Origin: Podocnemis expansa
Taxonomy: Eukaryota > Chordata > Testudines > Podocnemididae
Direction of reading: 5' to 3'
Length of the DNA stretch: 64,000 nt
NCBI GenBank assembly: GCA_007922195.1
Contig: ML681981.1
Span: 10,295,369-10,359,368, forward strand
This document shows, in pieces, positions 1 through 9,460 of this stretch. Both the position numbers and the translations under genes were made by a program. Under the pieces are notes generated by a model. It did no database searches. It was not told the origin of the DNA and saw only the letters and a program-made list of their open reading frames with translations. Positions within the stretch are counted from its first letter, which is position 1. Every line of letters starts with the position of its first letter.

Positions 1-249
1 GCACCAGAGCTGGCCGTGTAAATGACCCAACCCGGACCAGCGCTCCTTGCTGTGAGGGAGGCTGCCTTGGCCACTGAGAGTGGGGGGTGAAGGATGGCAG
101 GCTGGCCCCCTTCTCTGCTGTGTGGCCCCCAGCTGGCTCTGCACTGGCCTAGCCCCAGCCCCTTGTGGGTCCCAGTGAGCCTCAGCCAGGCCCCAATGCT
201 GTGGGGGGCGGGGGGGGGCTGCTGGCCCTGAGCCAGCCCCTCCTTGCAG

Positions 250-342
250 CTCCCCACGGCAGCCGGCTGAGCGCAGAGCAACTGGGCTGGCTGGAGGCAG
301 CCAAGGGACCTGGCGGCCGCTCTTCAGCTGGCCGAGCTGCAG
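250..342 (+). other. possible single exon at window edge (unassigned)
   Basis: A pyrimidine-rich stretch ending in ttgcag precedes position 250, and a CAG|gtcagt donor follows 342, giving a 93-bp candidate exon in GC-rich DNA. Two of the three frames are open. One reads PHGSRLSAEQLGWLEAAKG and then a Gly/Arg/Ser-rich stretch. A single-base shift near the middle would continue as DLAAALQLAELQ, which looks more like helical coding sequence, so the exon may be damaged or contain a sequence error. I do not recognise the protein. No neighbouring exon is visible in the window, so this may be chance. Confidence 0.2.
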
Positions 343-577
343 GTCAGTGCCTGGCCTGGGTGCGTTACAGCAGAGCCCCTCCAGCCTTGTTTCATCGTGC
401 CTCAGTTTCCCCTTGTGGAACCTAAATCATCAGCTGGTTTACACATGCCCAGGCGCTGAGCAGGACCAGGCACAGTTCAATTTCATGCTGCGGGGCCACA
501 CTGCCCCAGAGGCTTCCTAGAGTGCGGCCTGGTTGGAATGGGGCTTAGATGGTCCTGCCCTGGCCAGCTGTGCTTGG

Positions 578-853
578 TTAGGGTTACCAGATGTCAGGCA
601 AGGGAAGACCTGTCCTCCTTTTTACATTCACCTCCTTTGTCCCACAGGCATTTTAAGAATACATGATTTTGTCTGGCTTTTTACTTACAGGGGTTAAAGT
701 ATGCTGGAACACCCCAGAACACCCTATTTTAAGGGGGAAGTGTTTCAGGGACCCTTAAAAACAAAAGAATATTACATTTTCTCCATGTGTCCTTCAATGT
801 CTTCCCTTTCATATTTCCCTGTCCTCCTTTCAGTGCTTTGGTATCTAGTAACC
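578..853 (+). repeat. MITE with GGGTTACCAGAT-type ends, copy 1
   Basis: The element opens with ttagggttaccagat and closes with atctagtaacc, which are imperfect inverted termini. It is flanked by a perfect 10-bp direct repeat, ctgtgcttgg (568-577 and 854-863). The interior, including ggggttaaagtatgctgg, is found in reverse orientation in the copy at 6751-7012. No coding capacity is visible. It is a non-autonomous DNA-transposon-like repeat whose superfamily I cannot assign. Confidence 0.7.
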
Positions 854-864
854 CTGTGCTTGGC

Positions 865-2208
865 AGAAAACACCGGCCATCATGTTGTCCCGTAAGTCAA
901 GTGCAGGGTGTGTTGGAAGCCCGATTTCACAGTTCCATGTGCCTGAGGAGCATTTTAAAACACTGTGGCTGAAAATCCATCTGGGATCAGATGATGATAA
1001 ACACTCTCATTTCCTATTGGGCCTGGTGGATGGAAAAGTTGAGAGTTGACAGGGTCCCAGTCATGCAAAAACTTCAGCATTGGTTGAGGACCTTGAGTAG
1101 AATCAGTCAAGGGCTATTTCAGATTAGAAGGCCTATGAGTTGGGTCCCTAATATGTTCTGATGGCAGGGGGAGAGACAGGTTGACTGGCCAGTGACCTAC
1201 ATGGAAGCAGAGTGAAGCCCCTGATTAGGTCCACACAAGTGTCGTCTTTTCAGTAGCTCTTTCTCCAGTGAAAGCACATAGTACACAATAAATAAGGAGA
1301 TTGCACAACCTGGATGGAAGCCTTTCTCACACTCAGATCAATGCTTTCATTCAAGTCATTTTAACTGGCACTATGCTGTATGCATCCTACCTGAAATCAG
1401 CTACAGTTGTTCAGAATAAATGAATTTACAAATTACTCTGTCAGGGTCCTGATTGCTTTACAATTTCTTTTTTCTATGTCAGAACTTGGTTCCAGAATTG
1501 CAGGACGAAACTTGAGGCAAATTCAAGTCACGATAGCCTCCTATCTTCAGATCCCTTCTATGACAATAAGCAAGGCCCCCTTCCAAATATGTTGCAGGAT
1601 TATTCTCACTATCCTGGTCCACAGCAATTCTTCCCTGTTGCTCATAATTCTGCCTTGCATTTCTACTCTTTCTTTCAGATATATGACTCCCAAAAGACAC
1701 CATACCCACTTACAGCACAATTTGCCTTTTTACCACCACCACTTTCTATCACAACGCTCTGTCCATCCAGTTATACAGAACAAAATGGACATCAAACAGT
1801 TGAATCTCCTTCAAACATTTTAAACAAAGCAATGTGCCAAATGTGAAAGAAGCCATAATATAATGCATTATTTAGGATTCAATTGTACATAAAATGTTTG
1901 TCTTACGTAGATATGTATATTCTTAATATAAATTTTAAATACAAAGATTCATACATAAATTAAGTGTAATTTTATTTAATTGAGATTAAAAAAACTTTAA
2001 TGCTATTAGAGGCACGCTAGTCCTCATTCTTGTGCTTATCTCACACATTTCTAATTTGAAGGGCATGTTCACAATTAGGCTGTGAGTACAGGAGATTCCA
2101 CTGTAACTGATACTGGTGCTGGGGAGACTCATAATGTAGATGTGCTGAAAGCAAATTGTGTACATGTTTGGCCACTGGCCTTGTTTGCAGTACGACTCCC
2201 ACCATGCA
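865..2208. other. non-coding stretch, nothing recognised
   Basis: AT-rich DNA with many stops in all frames. The longest open frames, around 1407-1846, overlap on both strands and show no domain or splice context. No repeat family was recognised. Confidence 0.6.
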
Positions 2209-2320
2209 TAAAACAAACAAGGAGTCCTGTGGCACTTAAAGACTAACAAAAATGCAATAAAGTGCCACAGGACTCCTTGTTTGTTTTACTGAACTAGACT
2301 AACACAGCTGCCCCTTTGGA
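2209..2320 (+). repeat. Penelope-like element terminal fragment (hairpin)
   Basis: Contains the family head (aaacaaacaaggagtcctgtgg) facing an inverted copy of itself: 2211-2237 pairs perfectly with 2260-2286. It ends with the family tail, gaactagactaacacagctg followed by cccctttgga. It is a short, internally deleted copy of the element described at 56434-56880. Confidence 0.75.
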
Positions 2321-3088
2321 TCTTGTCACCGTATTTAAGGCAATGAGATAAAATTCATTGTGGTAGAGAGACACTTTCAGCCCTATGGAGTCTGATATTT
2401 ACTATCCAAATGTTTAACCTATAGCAAAATCAGATCAGTTGTGAAATTTTTAATCAGGCTGGAAGAAATGTTATAGTAATCTTTCAAGAAATTGATTGTT
2501 TTTATCCATTTAATAGTTTCTGTGCATGTGCAACACAGAAACTGGATAAATTTAGGCTTCAGATTTGCTAATTGTTGGTTGCAAGTAACACTCTGCACAT
2601 AATCAATAAACCAGCAATATAATGACTAAATCACTTCTGATGAGATCATATATATAGAATTATGATTTCATTTTTTGACACTATACAATAACCAGAGTGC
2701 CAAGTTAGAATTATGTGGCTCCTGAGCTGGCACTTAATGCAATGTGAGTCTTTTGTGGGTAAATTGTATCCACTATCCCTATGCTCATCCAACTGTTTCC
2801 AGGCCTGTTTTTTATATCCAGTGAAAATTAAAACTTTTGTAGTACTTAAAGTAGAATAATACAGTGTACTTTTCTTGTGACCTCAGTACTTCATAGTTCT
2901 TCAGTAATAAGATTATGTGTAAAATTATAGCAGGTAAATATAGGAGGAGAAAAGTTCTATTTAGTGAATTTTGTGAGCATAAATTACTACTTTACACTTT
3001 CACTGCATCTTCCATCCAAGAACCTCAAGTGCTTTACAAATGTTAATTAAGACTCGACCCTCTTTTGGGGCTGATCTAAAATAGAATA

Positions 3089-3274
3089 AAAACAAGGAGT
3101 CATGTGGCACTTAAGTTCACCCATCTTCAAAGCATCTGACGAATTGGGATTTTCTCCCACGAAAGCTCATGAGAAAAATAAATCTGTTAGTCTTAAGTGC
3201 CACACGACTCCTTGTTTTTTTGCTGGACTAGACTAACACAGCTATCCCTTTGGAAATTGACGAGATGCAAGGCA
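3089..3274 (+). repeat. Penelope-like element terminal fragment with 13-bp target duplication
   Basis: Carries the inverted head and tail units of the family: aacaaggagtcatgtggcac, then catctgacgaattggg, ctcccacgaaagc, ttagtcttaagtgcc and gctggactagactaacacag. It is bounded by a perfect 13-bp direct repeat, ctaaaatagaata (3076-3088 and 3275-3287). Target duplications of this length, without strict terminal inverted repeats, fit target-primed retrotransposition rather than cut-and-paste. The tail carries an extra stretch of about 20 bp after the usual ccctttgga end. Confidence 0.8.
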
Positions 3275-3667
3275 CTAAAATAGAATAGCTGTACTGATCA
3301 ATTTACAGGTGATTTATAGTGTTTAACTAAACTGGTAATTTACTGAATTAAACTACATCTGTTTAAACCACTTCTGTTTGTGCTGGGCACAGGCTTTTTT
3401 AGCAGTTTAAGTAAATTTTGCAAAATTTGCAAAGAAAATGGTGTGTAGGCAAGCTCTGAAGTAGGTAAATACTTTTACCATTATTTCTATTGGGGAAAAA
3501 GACAGGCTGAGGTTTGCTTCCACCTAACTTAGTCGAAGTTGCTGGTTATTGAAAATTAGCCTATTTATTTAAGAATGAAACTGGTATTTAGGAGTATAAG
3601 TCCTAAATTTGAAATTTTGCTCTTTAATGGGCACAATAATTTAGCAAAGGATAGCTGAATATCACAT

Positions 3668-3930
3668 CAAAACAAGCAAGGAGTCCTGTGGTACTTTAAG
3701 ACTAACAAATTTATTTGTCACATGAGCTGTCATGCAAGAAAATCCCACTTCATCAGACTCTTTGTAGATGGGGGAATTTACAGAATGGGAGCAAAATAAA
3801 TGCAAGGGAGCATAAGTCATGGGATCCTGTCATACTGTAACAGCAAATCAAAACAGTTGAGTCAAACACTGGGAAACAGCACATAGAAGAATGTAAAGTC
3901 AAATCACCTGTTGTAATGGTAAAAGACTCC
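3668..3930 (-). repeat. Penelope-like element 3' region
   Basis: On the plus strand it reads aaaacaagcaaggagtcctg, actaacaaatttattt and aaaatcccacttcatcagac. It then continues into internal 3' sequence (gcaaaataaatgcaagg, cataagtcatgggatc, aacagcaaatcaaaacag, aatcacctgttgtaatgg). The same internal sequence appears reverse-complemented at 15470-15800 and 56580-56740. It extends further into the body of the element than the short hairpin copies do. No coding remnant is seen here. Confidence 0.7.
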
Positions 3931-4375
3931 ATAGTCACAATTTAATCCTGCTTTCACACAACTGAATCTGAATGTCAGTTCTAGTTCAGCTTTTTCTCTG
4001 AAGTTTTGATGTCCTATTGACTTGCCTGAATATTCCTTGTAACTTTTCAGTGAACCAATCATTTTGCAGAAGAAACACATAAAATTGATCCTTCTTAAAA
4101 GCAGTGATCTGATTTCTTCACTTTAAAAAAAAAGTCCTATTTAATTAATAGTCATACTCATTTTCTCCTTTTTCAAATTAGTTTTTGGAACAATGAATCT
4201 TAGATGTATTGGGGAATTGGAGAAGAGCGCCCCATGCTTTTGTGTTTGTATTTGGAGCCACAATAAGTACCTATCTCTGCAGGTAGCATGAAGTAATAGC
4301 ATCCTGAGGACTAATACTTCAGTCTAATTCTGACTGTTGGGCTTTGCGCTGAGGTAAGGAAGCTGGGTTACATAT

Positions 4376-5077
4376 TGTCAATTTCAAAAGGGATAGCCGT
4401 GTTAGTCTAGTCCAGTGAAAAAACCAACAAGGAGTTGTGTGGCACTTTAAGACTAACAGATTTATTTTTTGCATGAGCTTTCGTGGGAGAAGATCCCACT
4501 TCCTCAGATGCTTTGAAGATGGGTGAACTTANNNNNNNNNNNNNNNNNNNNNNNNNNNNNNNNNNNNNNNNNNNNNNNNNNNNNNNNNNNNNNNNNNNNN
4601 NNNNNNNNNNNNNNNNNNNNNNNNNNNNNNNNNNNNNNNNNNNNNNNNNNNNNNNNNNNNNNNNNNNNNNNNNNNNNNNNNNNNNNNNNNNNNNNNNNNN
4701 NNNNNNNNNNNNNNNNNNNNNNNNNNNNNNNNNNNNNNNNNNNNNNNNNNNNNNNNNNNNNNNNNNNNNNNNNNNNNNNNNNNNNNNNNNNNNNNNNNNN
4801 NNNNNNNNNNNNNNNNNNNNNNNNNNNNNNNNNNNNNNNNNNNNNNNNNNNNNNNNNNNNNNNNNNNNNNNNNNNNNNNNNNNNNNNNNNNNNNNNNNNN
4901 NNNNNNNNNNNNNNNNNNNNNNNNNNNNNNNGAAGATCCCACTTCCTCAGATGCTTAAGTTCACCCATCTTCAAAGCATCTGAGGAAGTGGGATCTTCTC
5001 CCACGAAAGCTCATGCAAAAAATAAATCTGTTAGTCTTAAAGTGCCACACAACTCCTTGTTTTTTTTTTTTTTTTTA
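4376..5077 (-). repeat. Penelope-like element copy containing an assembly gap
   Basis: Opens with the complete terminal unit, tttcaaaagggatagccgtg then ttagtctagtccagtg, and runs into the N gap. It resumes as an inverted copy (catctgaggaagtgggatc, tcccacgaaagctcatgc) and ends in a T-rich tract of 18 bases. A 13-bp direct repeat, ctgggttacatat (4363-4375 and 5078-5090), flanks the insertion; the first 4 bases on the right may belong to the element. Confidence 0.7.
4532..4931. other. assembly gap (400 N)
   Basis: Exactly 400 undetermined bases lie between two inverted arms of a Penelope-like terminal repeat. Open frames drawn through the gap are meaningless. Confidence 0.98.
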
Positions 5078-5090
5078 CTGGGTTACATAT

Positions 5091-6403
5091 ACTGACCTGT
5101 GATACACCAGAGGGTGGTCTGTGATCTGGTGATTCTGACAGTTCTTGAACTCCATAATTTTTATAAGGAGCAAAGGGTGTACAACTGGAAAGCCTTAAAG
5201 GTACGGATTAGAAATTTCATGAAACATTGTTGGTTAGGCATGCTGTAGCTTAATTTTAATAGGGCTTTTTAATAATTTAAGATAATTTGGTTAGAAAACT
5301 GGCCCTTTCTTGATGGGCAAAAGGGCATCAGTTATATTTAATCAAGTTAGCTTAATACAATTAAGTCCACTGAAATTAGATTAGCGGAGTGCACTGGGAG
5401 CATAGGCCGTAGTGTGGCCCATTACACTGTCAAAGGATTTTAGCCTGGATCTTAGATCAAGTCTCTGTTATGAGCTTTGGCTGGTGCAAGTTACCTTGGT
5501 GTTGCTCACGCACATACTACGTACTCGTCCGCTTGGATTGATGCAAAGTACAACACATTGGCTATGAAGCCCCTTGTTCAGCCATTATAATATGGACATA
5601 AATGTAGTGTAAAGTGGCTCTTAGAGCTTTTTAATTTTATTCTTCTTAGTTGGAAGACACACCCTTTTAGCCATGGAGGTAAGTCCACTGTGTTACTGCT
5701 TCAGCTTTCCAGCAACACATGTCTAGAGTTACCTGCCAAAGTTTTTGCACATAATTATAGGAGCAAAATCTTCAAAATTCACACACTGACAACCAAGGGT
5801 AGAGGCTTAAGAGTTCACTTTTTGCCAATGCTCTCTGACAGGAAAGAGCTCTCTCTTTCTTTATTTTGTTGTTGTTGCAGAAATGTAATTGGGTTCTAGG
5901 AAATAGAAGAAAGTCATGATTCTAGATGTGGGAATTATGGATTTTTCAATTCACTGGTAATTGCATAAACAAAAAACAACCATCACTGGTGCAAAATGAG
6001 GGAAATACTTGTAGGCTGACCCATCATAAAAAAAAAATTCAAAATTCTTGATAAATCAAAAGTTTAAAAACACAACCCTTAGTTTGATTTGAAAGAGTTG
6101 TATATTTTTGATGGTTTTTCATTTTCCTAAATAAAATTAATGGAAATTTAAAAAGGTTTTGATTCAGAAATAAAAATGGGATTTCAAAAAGGCTGAAATC
6201 TAGTGTGACAGTTCTCGATTTTTCACACTAATGTCAAACTTGTATGTATTCTCAGACCATTTCATTGCTGCTGAATTTGTATTTTTTGCTGTCCCTCCCC
6301 CAAATTGGCAGGGAATTGAAAATGTTAGTTTAAATTCTTGTTCTAGGAATTTTGACGCTGTTCAGGCATGCAGTTGAGCAACCTTAACTGTTAGATGTTC
6401 CAA
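5091..6403. other. non-coding stretch, nothing recognised
   Basis: AT-rich sequence with frequent stops. No splice-framed open reading frame or repeat family was recognised. Confidence 0.6.
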
Positions 6404-6583
6404 AGTGGTAGCTGTGTTAGTCTAGTTCACCAAAACAAACAGGGGGAGTCCTGTGGTAATTTTTAAGACTAACACATTTATTTAAAACAAACAAGGACTC
6501 CTGTGGCACTTAAAAACTAGCACATTTATTTATTGCATGAGTTTTTGTGGGAGAAAATTCCACGTTACCATGGGAGTCTTTGT
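6404..6583 (-). repeat. Penelope-like element terminal fragment (duplicated head)
   Basis: Starts ccaaagtggtagctgtgtta and gtctagttcacc, followed by two successive head units in the same orientation (aaacaaacagggggagtcct at about 6435 and aaaacaaacaaggactcctg at about 6484). It ends in gcatgagtttttgtgggag. Imperfect copies of aactgttaga and aacagttaga flank it. The tandem duplication of the head is unusual among the copies here. Confidence 0.65.
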
Positions 6584-6750
6584 TTTGCCTAACAGTTAGA
6601 GTAACTAGTGCCTACAGGCAGGCCAAAGAGGGAAATGAGTGTGGTGAGCCATAAGTGACTATATAACATCTTACTGCAGGTAATTCACAAGCATGACCCT
6701 TGATGAGAGTTGCACTTCGTACGTTCTGTAGGCCCAGGGTACTGATGCAG

Positions 6751-7012
6751 TTAGGGTTGCCAAATACCAAAGCATGGAAAGGTGGCCAGGGAAGGAGGAC
6801 GTTGGAGGACACATGCAGAAAATGCAGTATTACTGTCATATTCTTCTGGGTTTAGGGGGCCCTGGAATGCTTCCCCCTAAAAATAGGGTGTTCTTGGGCA
6901 TTCCAGCATACTTTAACCCCTATAAGTAAAAAGCCAGACAAAATCATGTATTTTTAAAATGCCTGCTGGACGGAGGACATGTCCGCCTTTTGCCTACCAT
7001 CTGGTAACCCTA
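6751..7012 (-). repeat. MITE with GGGTTACCAGAT-type ends, copy 2
   Basis: Opposite-orientation relative of the repeat at 578-853. Shared blocks include ccagcatactttaacccc, aaaagccagacaaaatcatg and the ends ttagggttgcc and ctggtaacccta. The flanks show a short direct repeat, gatgcag (6744-6750 and 7013-7019). Confidence 0.7.
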
Positions 7013-7019
7013 GATGCAG

Positions 7020-9076
7020 TGGACCCTATCACCCTCACCACCCCACCAAACTCTGTGCTACCCTTCCATCCACCTTTATTTAAGGGACTTTCTGAAAATC
7101 TCTTGACAGGGTCTGTAGGTTTGCTAGAGGCTGTCTCTTAGCCCCCTTTTCCCCATCCCATTCTCCAGCTTCCTGAGCCTCACTCCCGCTCCCTCTTTCC
7201 ACTACTAACCCTCCTTGTCTCATTTTGGTCCCCATGCAGCTGCTCTCTGATATGCGCAGGTAGAAGTAGGCAGCTGTTAAAGGAATTTCTTATCTGCATC
7301 ACCAGTTTGTTAATCAGGTTTTTCTAGTGCTCCAGTTTGCACTGTGCTTATTGACGGTTAGAGACCACTCCTTGATATCTTAGAATTGACCATAAATAGC
7401 CTTCCAAGGCTATCATCTTAAACTACCATGAAGCTGAGTTAATGTTATGCAGTCAACAACAAATAAGCTAAATCACATTTTAATTTCAAACCCATGTGGT
7501 GAGTCATTTTATATTGTCGCTCAGTGAGCAACATCCTGAAATTTGTCTTAAAATGACACCTGAAAAATGCCTAGCCAGTTATGGGGATTTTACTATTAAA
7601 ATGTAAAAATTATATTCCTTGCCCCTTTTATGAGTGGCATTGAAATAGCCTGGACATTGACTTCCCCAGAAAAAATTTTCTTTGATGAACCTTAATCTAA
7701 GAATAGATTAACTTTGTTTGAATATGGCCCAAAATTCCCATTAACACTTCAGTAATATTTTTAGTTGTGTGCATAATTATTTTATATAAAGAATCATTTT
7801 ATATAAATCTAAATAAATTTGTTAGTCTTTAAAAGTGCTGCAAAACTCCTTGCTTGCTGTGCATAATCATGTATATATATTTTAGAAAACATGTGTTATA
7901 GTCATAAAATTGTTTTTGATCTGGTTTCCTGAATTGTTTTCCCAGGAATCTGTAGTATGCAGATATGTCGAACGTTACAACTGGCATATATTGGCTTTTT
8001 TGAGAAAGATTTCATCAAGGGTTCCACGTAAAATAATTAATATCTTAGGTGTTACCCTATCCACTAAGTGTTGAGAAACACTGCACCATAAGACATACCC
8101 TGCCGTCCTTATTTAGAAAAGGATCATTGCAAGAGGACTTCTGACTCCGCAATCTGATTTTATGACATTGATAAGTAAATCAGTATTAATCACGTTTCTG
8201 ACTCATTAGTGATAAGCATCTTACCGAAAAAAAAAGTTAGTTCTGACATCAGTTGTTTTCCAAAAAGGATTTAAATATTACAGGATGCCACTACCCACAA
8301 ATGAACTTATATAAGCTATAACAGTCTCTTGTTCACTGAACTTTGGTGTTTGCCACTCACAAGCACATACCTGACACTTGTTTCAATTGTAATATTTTAA
8401 TATAAGTACTACAAAAATTTCCTTAGAGGTAGTCTGACAGTTTTTTGAAGGGACATTATTAGGTGTTAATAGTTTGATTCATGAGTTCAGGTAAAGTACT
8501 GGTCAAACTAAAAATAAAGAATTACCCATTTTTTATAAACTACATGATCTATTCATTGTGGATCAGCATAATAGATAAATAGTTCAGTATCTAGGGTTCT
8601 GTAGGCAATAACTGGTAGAGCCACACTGCTCTGCAGTTTTGCAGAGGCAATTACCACATTGATGAAGTTGTGGATTATTTCACTACATGGAGGAAAGGGA
8701 GTCAAACTGTAATGTGCAGAGAAAATCCATCACTATATTTTTATGCCACTATTGCCTGAGCTGGATGAGACTTCAGAATTTTAGTTTCCTTAAAAATTTG
8801 AAGTTTTTATGACAACATAACTGGTAAATTGGGGGGGAAGGAGGGAGAAGGGAGTAGAATTTTTGCAAAAACAACCCCTTCCTCTTCCATCTGTTAGCTA
8901 GCTCATCCTTGATGTCCCTTTAACAACACTGTTTAAAGACAAAATAACTCATTTAGTATTAAATACAAACCCATTGTTATTTAATAGCAATAATAAAATA
9001 AGATAAATAAGCACTCTTCATGATTTCAGGTAGTTCACTTATAAATTGTTTTGCAGCCTCAGAACACTTTGTGTAT
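7020..9076. other. non-coding stretch with one small PLE fragment
   Basis: No gene was recognised. A 50-bp Penelope-like tail fragment lies at about 7805-7855 (aaataaatttgttagtcttt, gtgctgcaaaactccttg). The part nearest 9076 is presumably the 3' UTR of the minus-strand VENTX gene. Confidence 0.55.
8980..8985 (-). terminator. candidate VENTX polyadenylation signal (ATTAAA variant)
   Basis: On the minus strand ATTAAA occurs about 92 bases after the VENTX stop codon. It is the common single-base variant of AATAAA. I saw no canonical hexamer nearer, so this is only a candidate. Confidence 0.25.
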
Positions 9077-9460
9077 TTAAGAGGGTGGAAGATATGTTTG
9101 GAATCTTAGTCGATTATGATCCTGGGTTACAGAGACCTTTGGAAATGCAGAGTGATAAGAAGAAAATCCTGGAGCAGCAGGCAAGAGCAGGGCTGGGGTT
9201 GGCACAATGGGCTGAAGTGACTGAGCTGGAGCAGGAGGCAGCAGCAGGGCTGGGCTTGGCATAGCTGGGTGAAGGGAACAAGTCACTCCAGCTGTTGGGG
9301 AAGAGGAGACACTGAACTCCACCCCAGAGAGGTAGCTGGGTGACTGGATCTCTGGGTAACGATGATAAGGTAGAAGTAAGCCTGAAAAGAGAGCTTCAAC
9401 ACGGGCATCCTGGGTCTGTCGTTTGAACTTCATACGGCGGTTCTGGAACCAAGTTTTTAT
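9077..9460 (-). CDS. VENTX: VENTX coding exon 3
   Basis: 384 bases, including the stop, follow the acceptor ttatttttcag. They encode homeodomain positions 45-60 (IKTWFQNRRMKFKRQT) and the whole C-terminal domain, ending RFQTYLPPS. The C-terminus holds two 19-residue repeats of the form SLxPxxPxPALLLPxAP. These correspond to a 57-bp tandem duplication in the DNA (9169-9225 and 9226-9282). Confidence 0.92.
   Translation of the reverse strand: MKTWFQNRRMKFKRQTQDARVEALFSGLLLPYHRYPEIQSPSYLSGVEFSVSSSPTAGVTCSLHPAMPSPALLLPPAPAQSLQPIVPTPALLLPAAPGFSSYHSAFPKVSVTQDHNRLRFQTYLPPS

Noticed and set aside
3089..3274. Cut-and-paste DNA transposon with long terminal inverted repeats
   Set aside because: The copies look inverted, but their flanking duplications vary from 9 to 13 bp, one end is variably truncated, and internal copies carry a GIY-YIG endonuclease fossil. 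This points to a Penelope-like retroelement.
4483..5095. Open frames spanning the N gap (also 29926-30578)
   Set aside because: They consist mostly of undetermined residues, and the rest translates the Penelope-like repeat.
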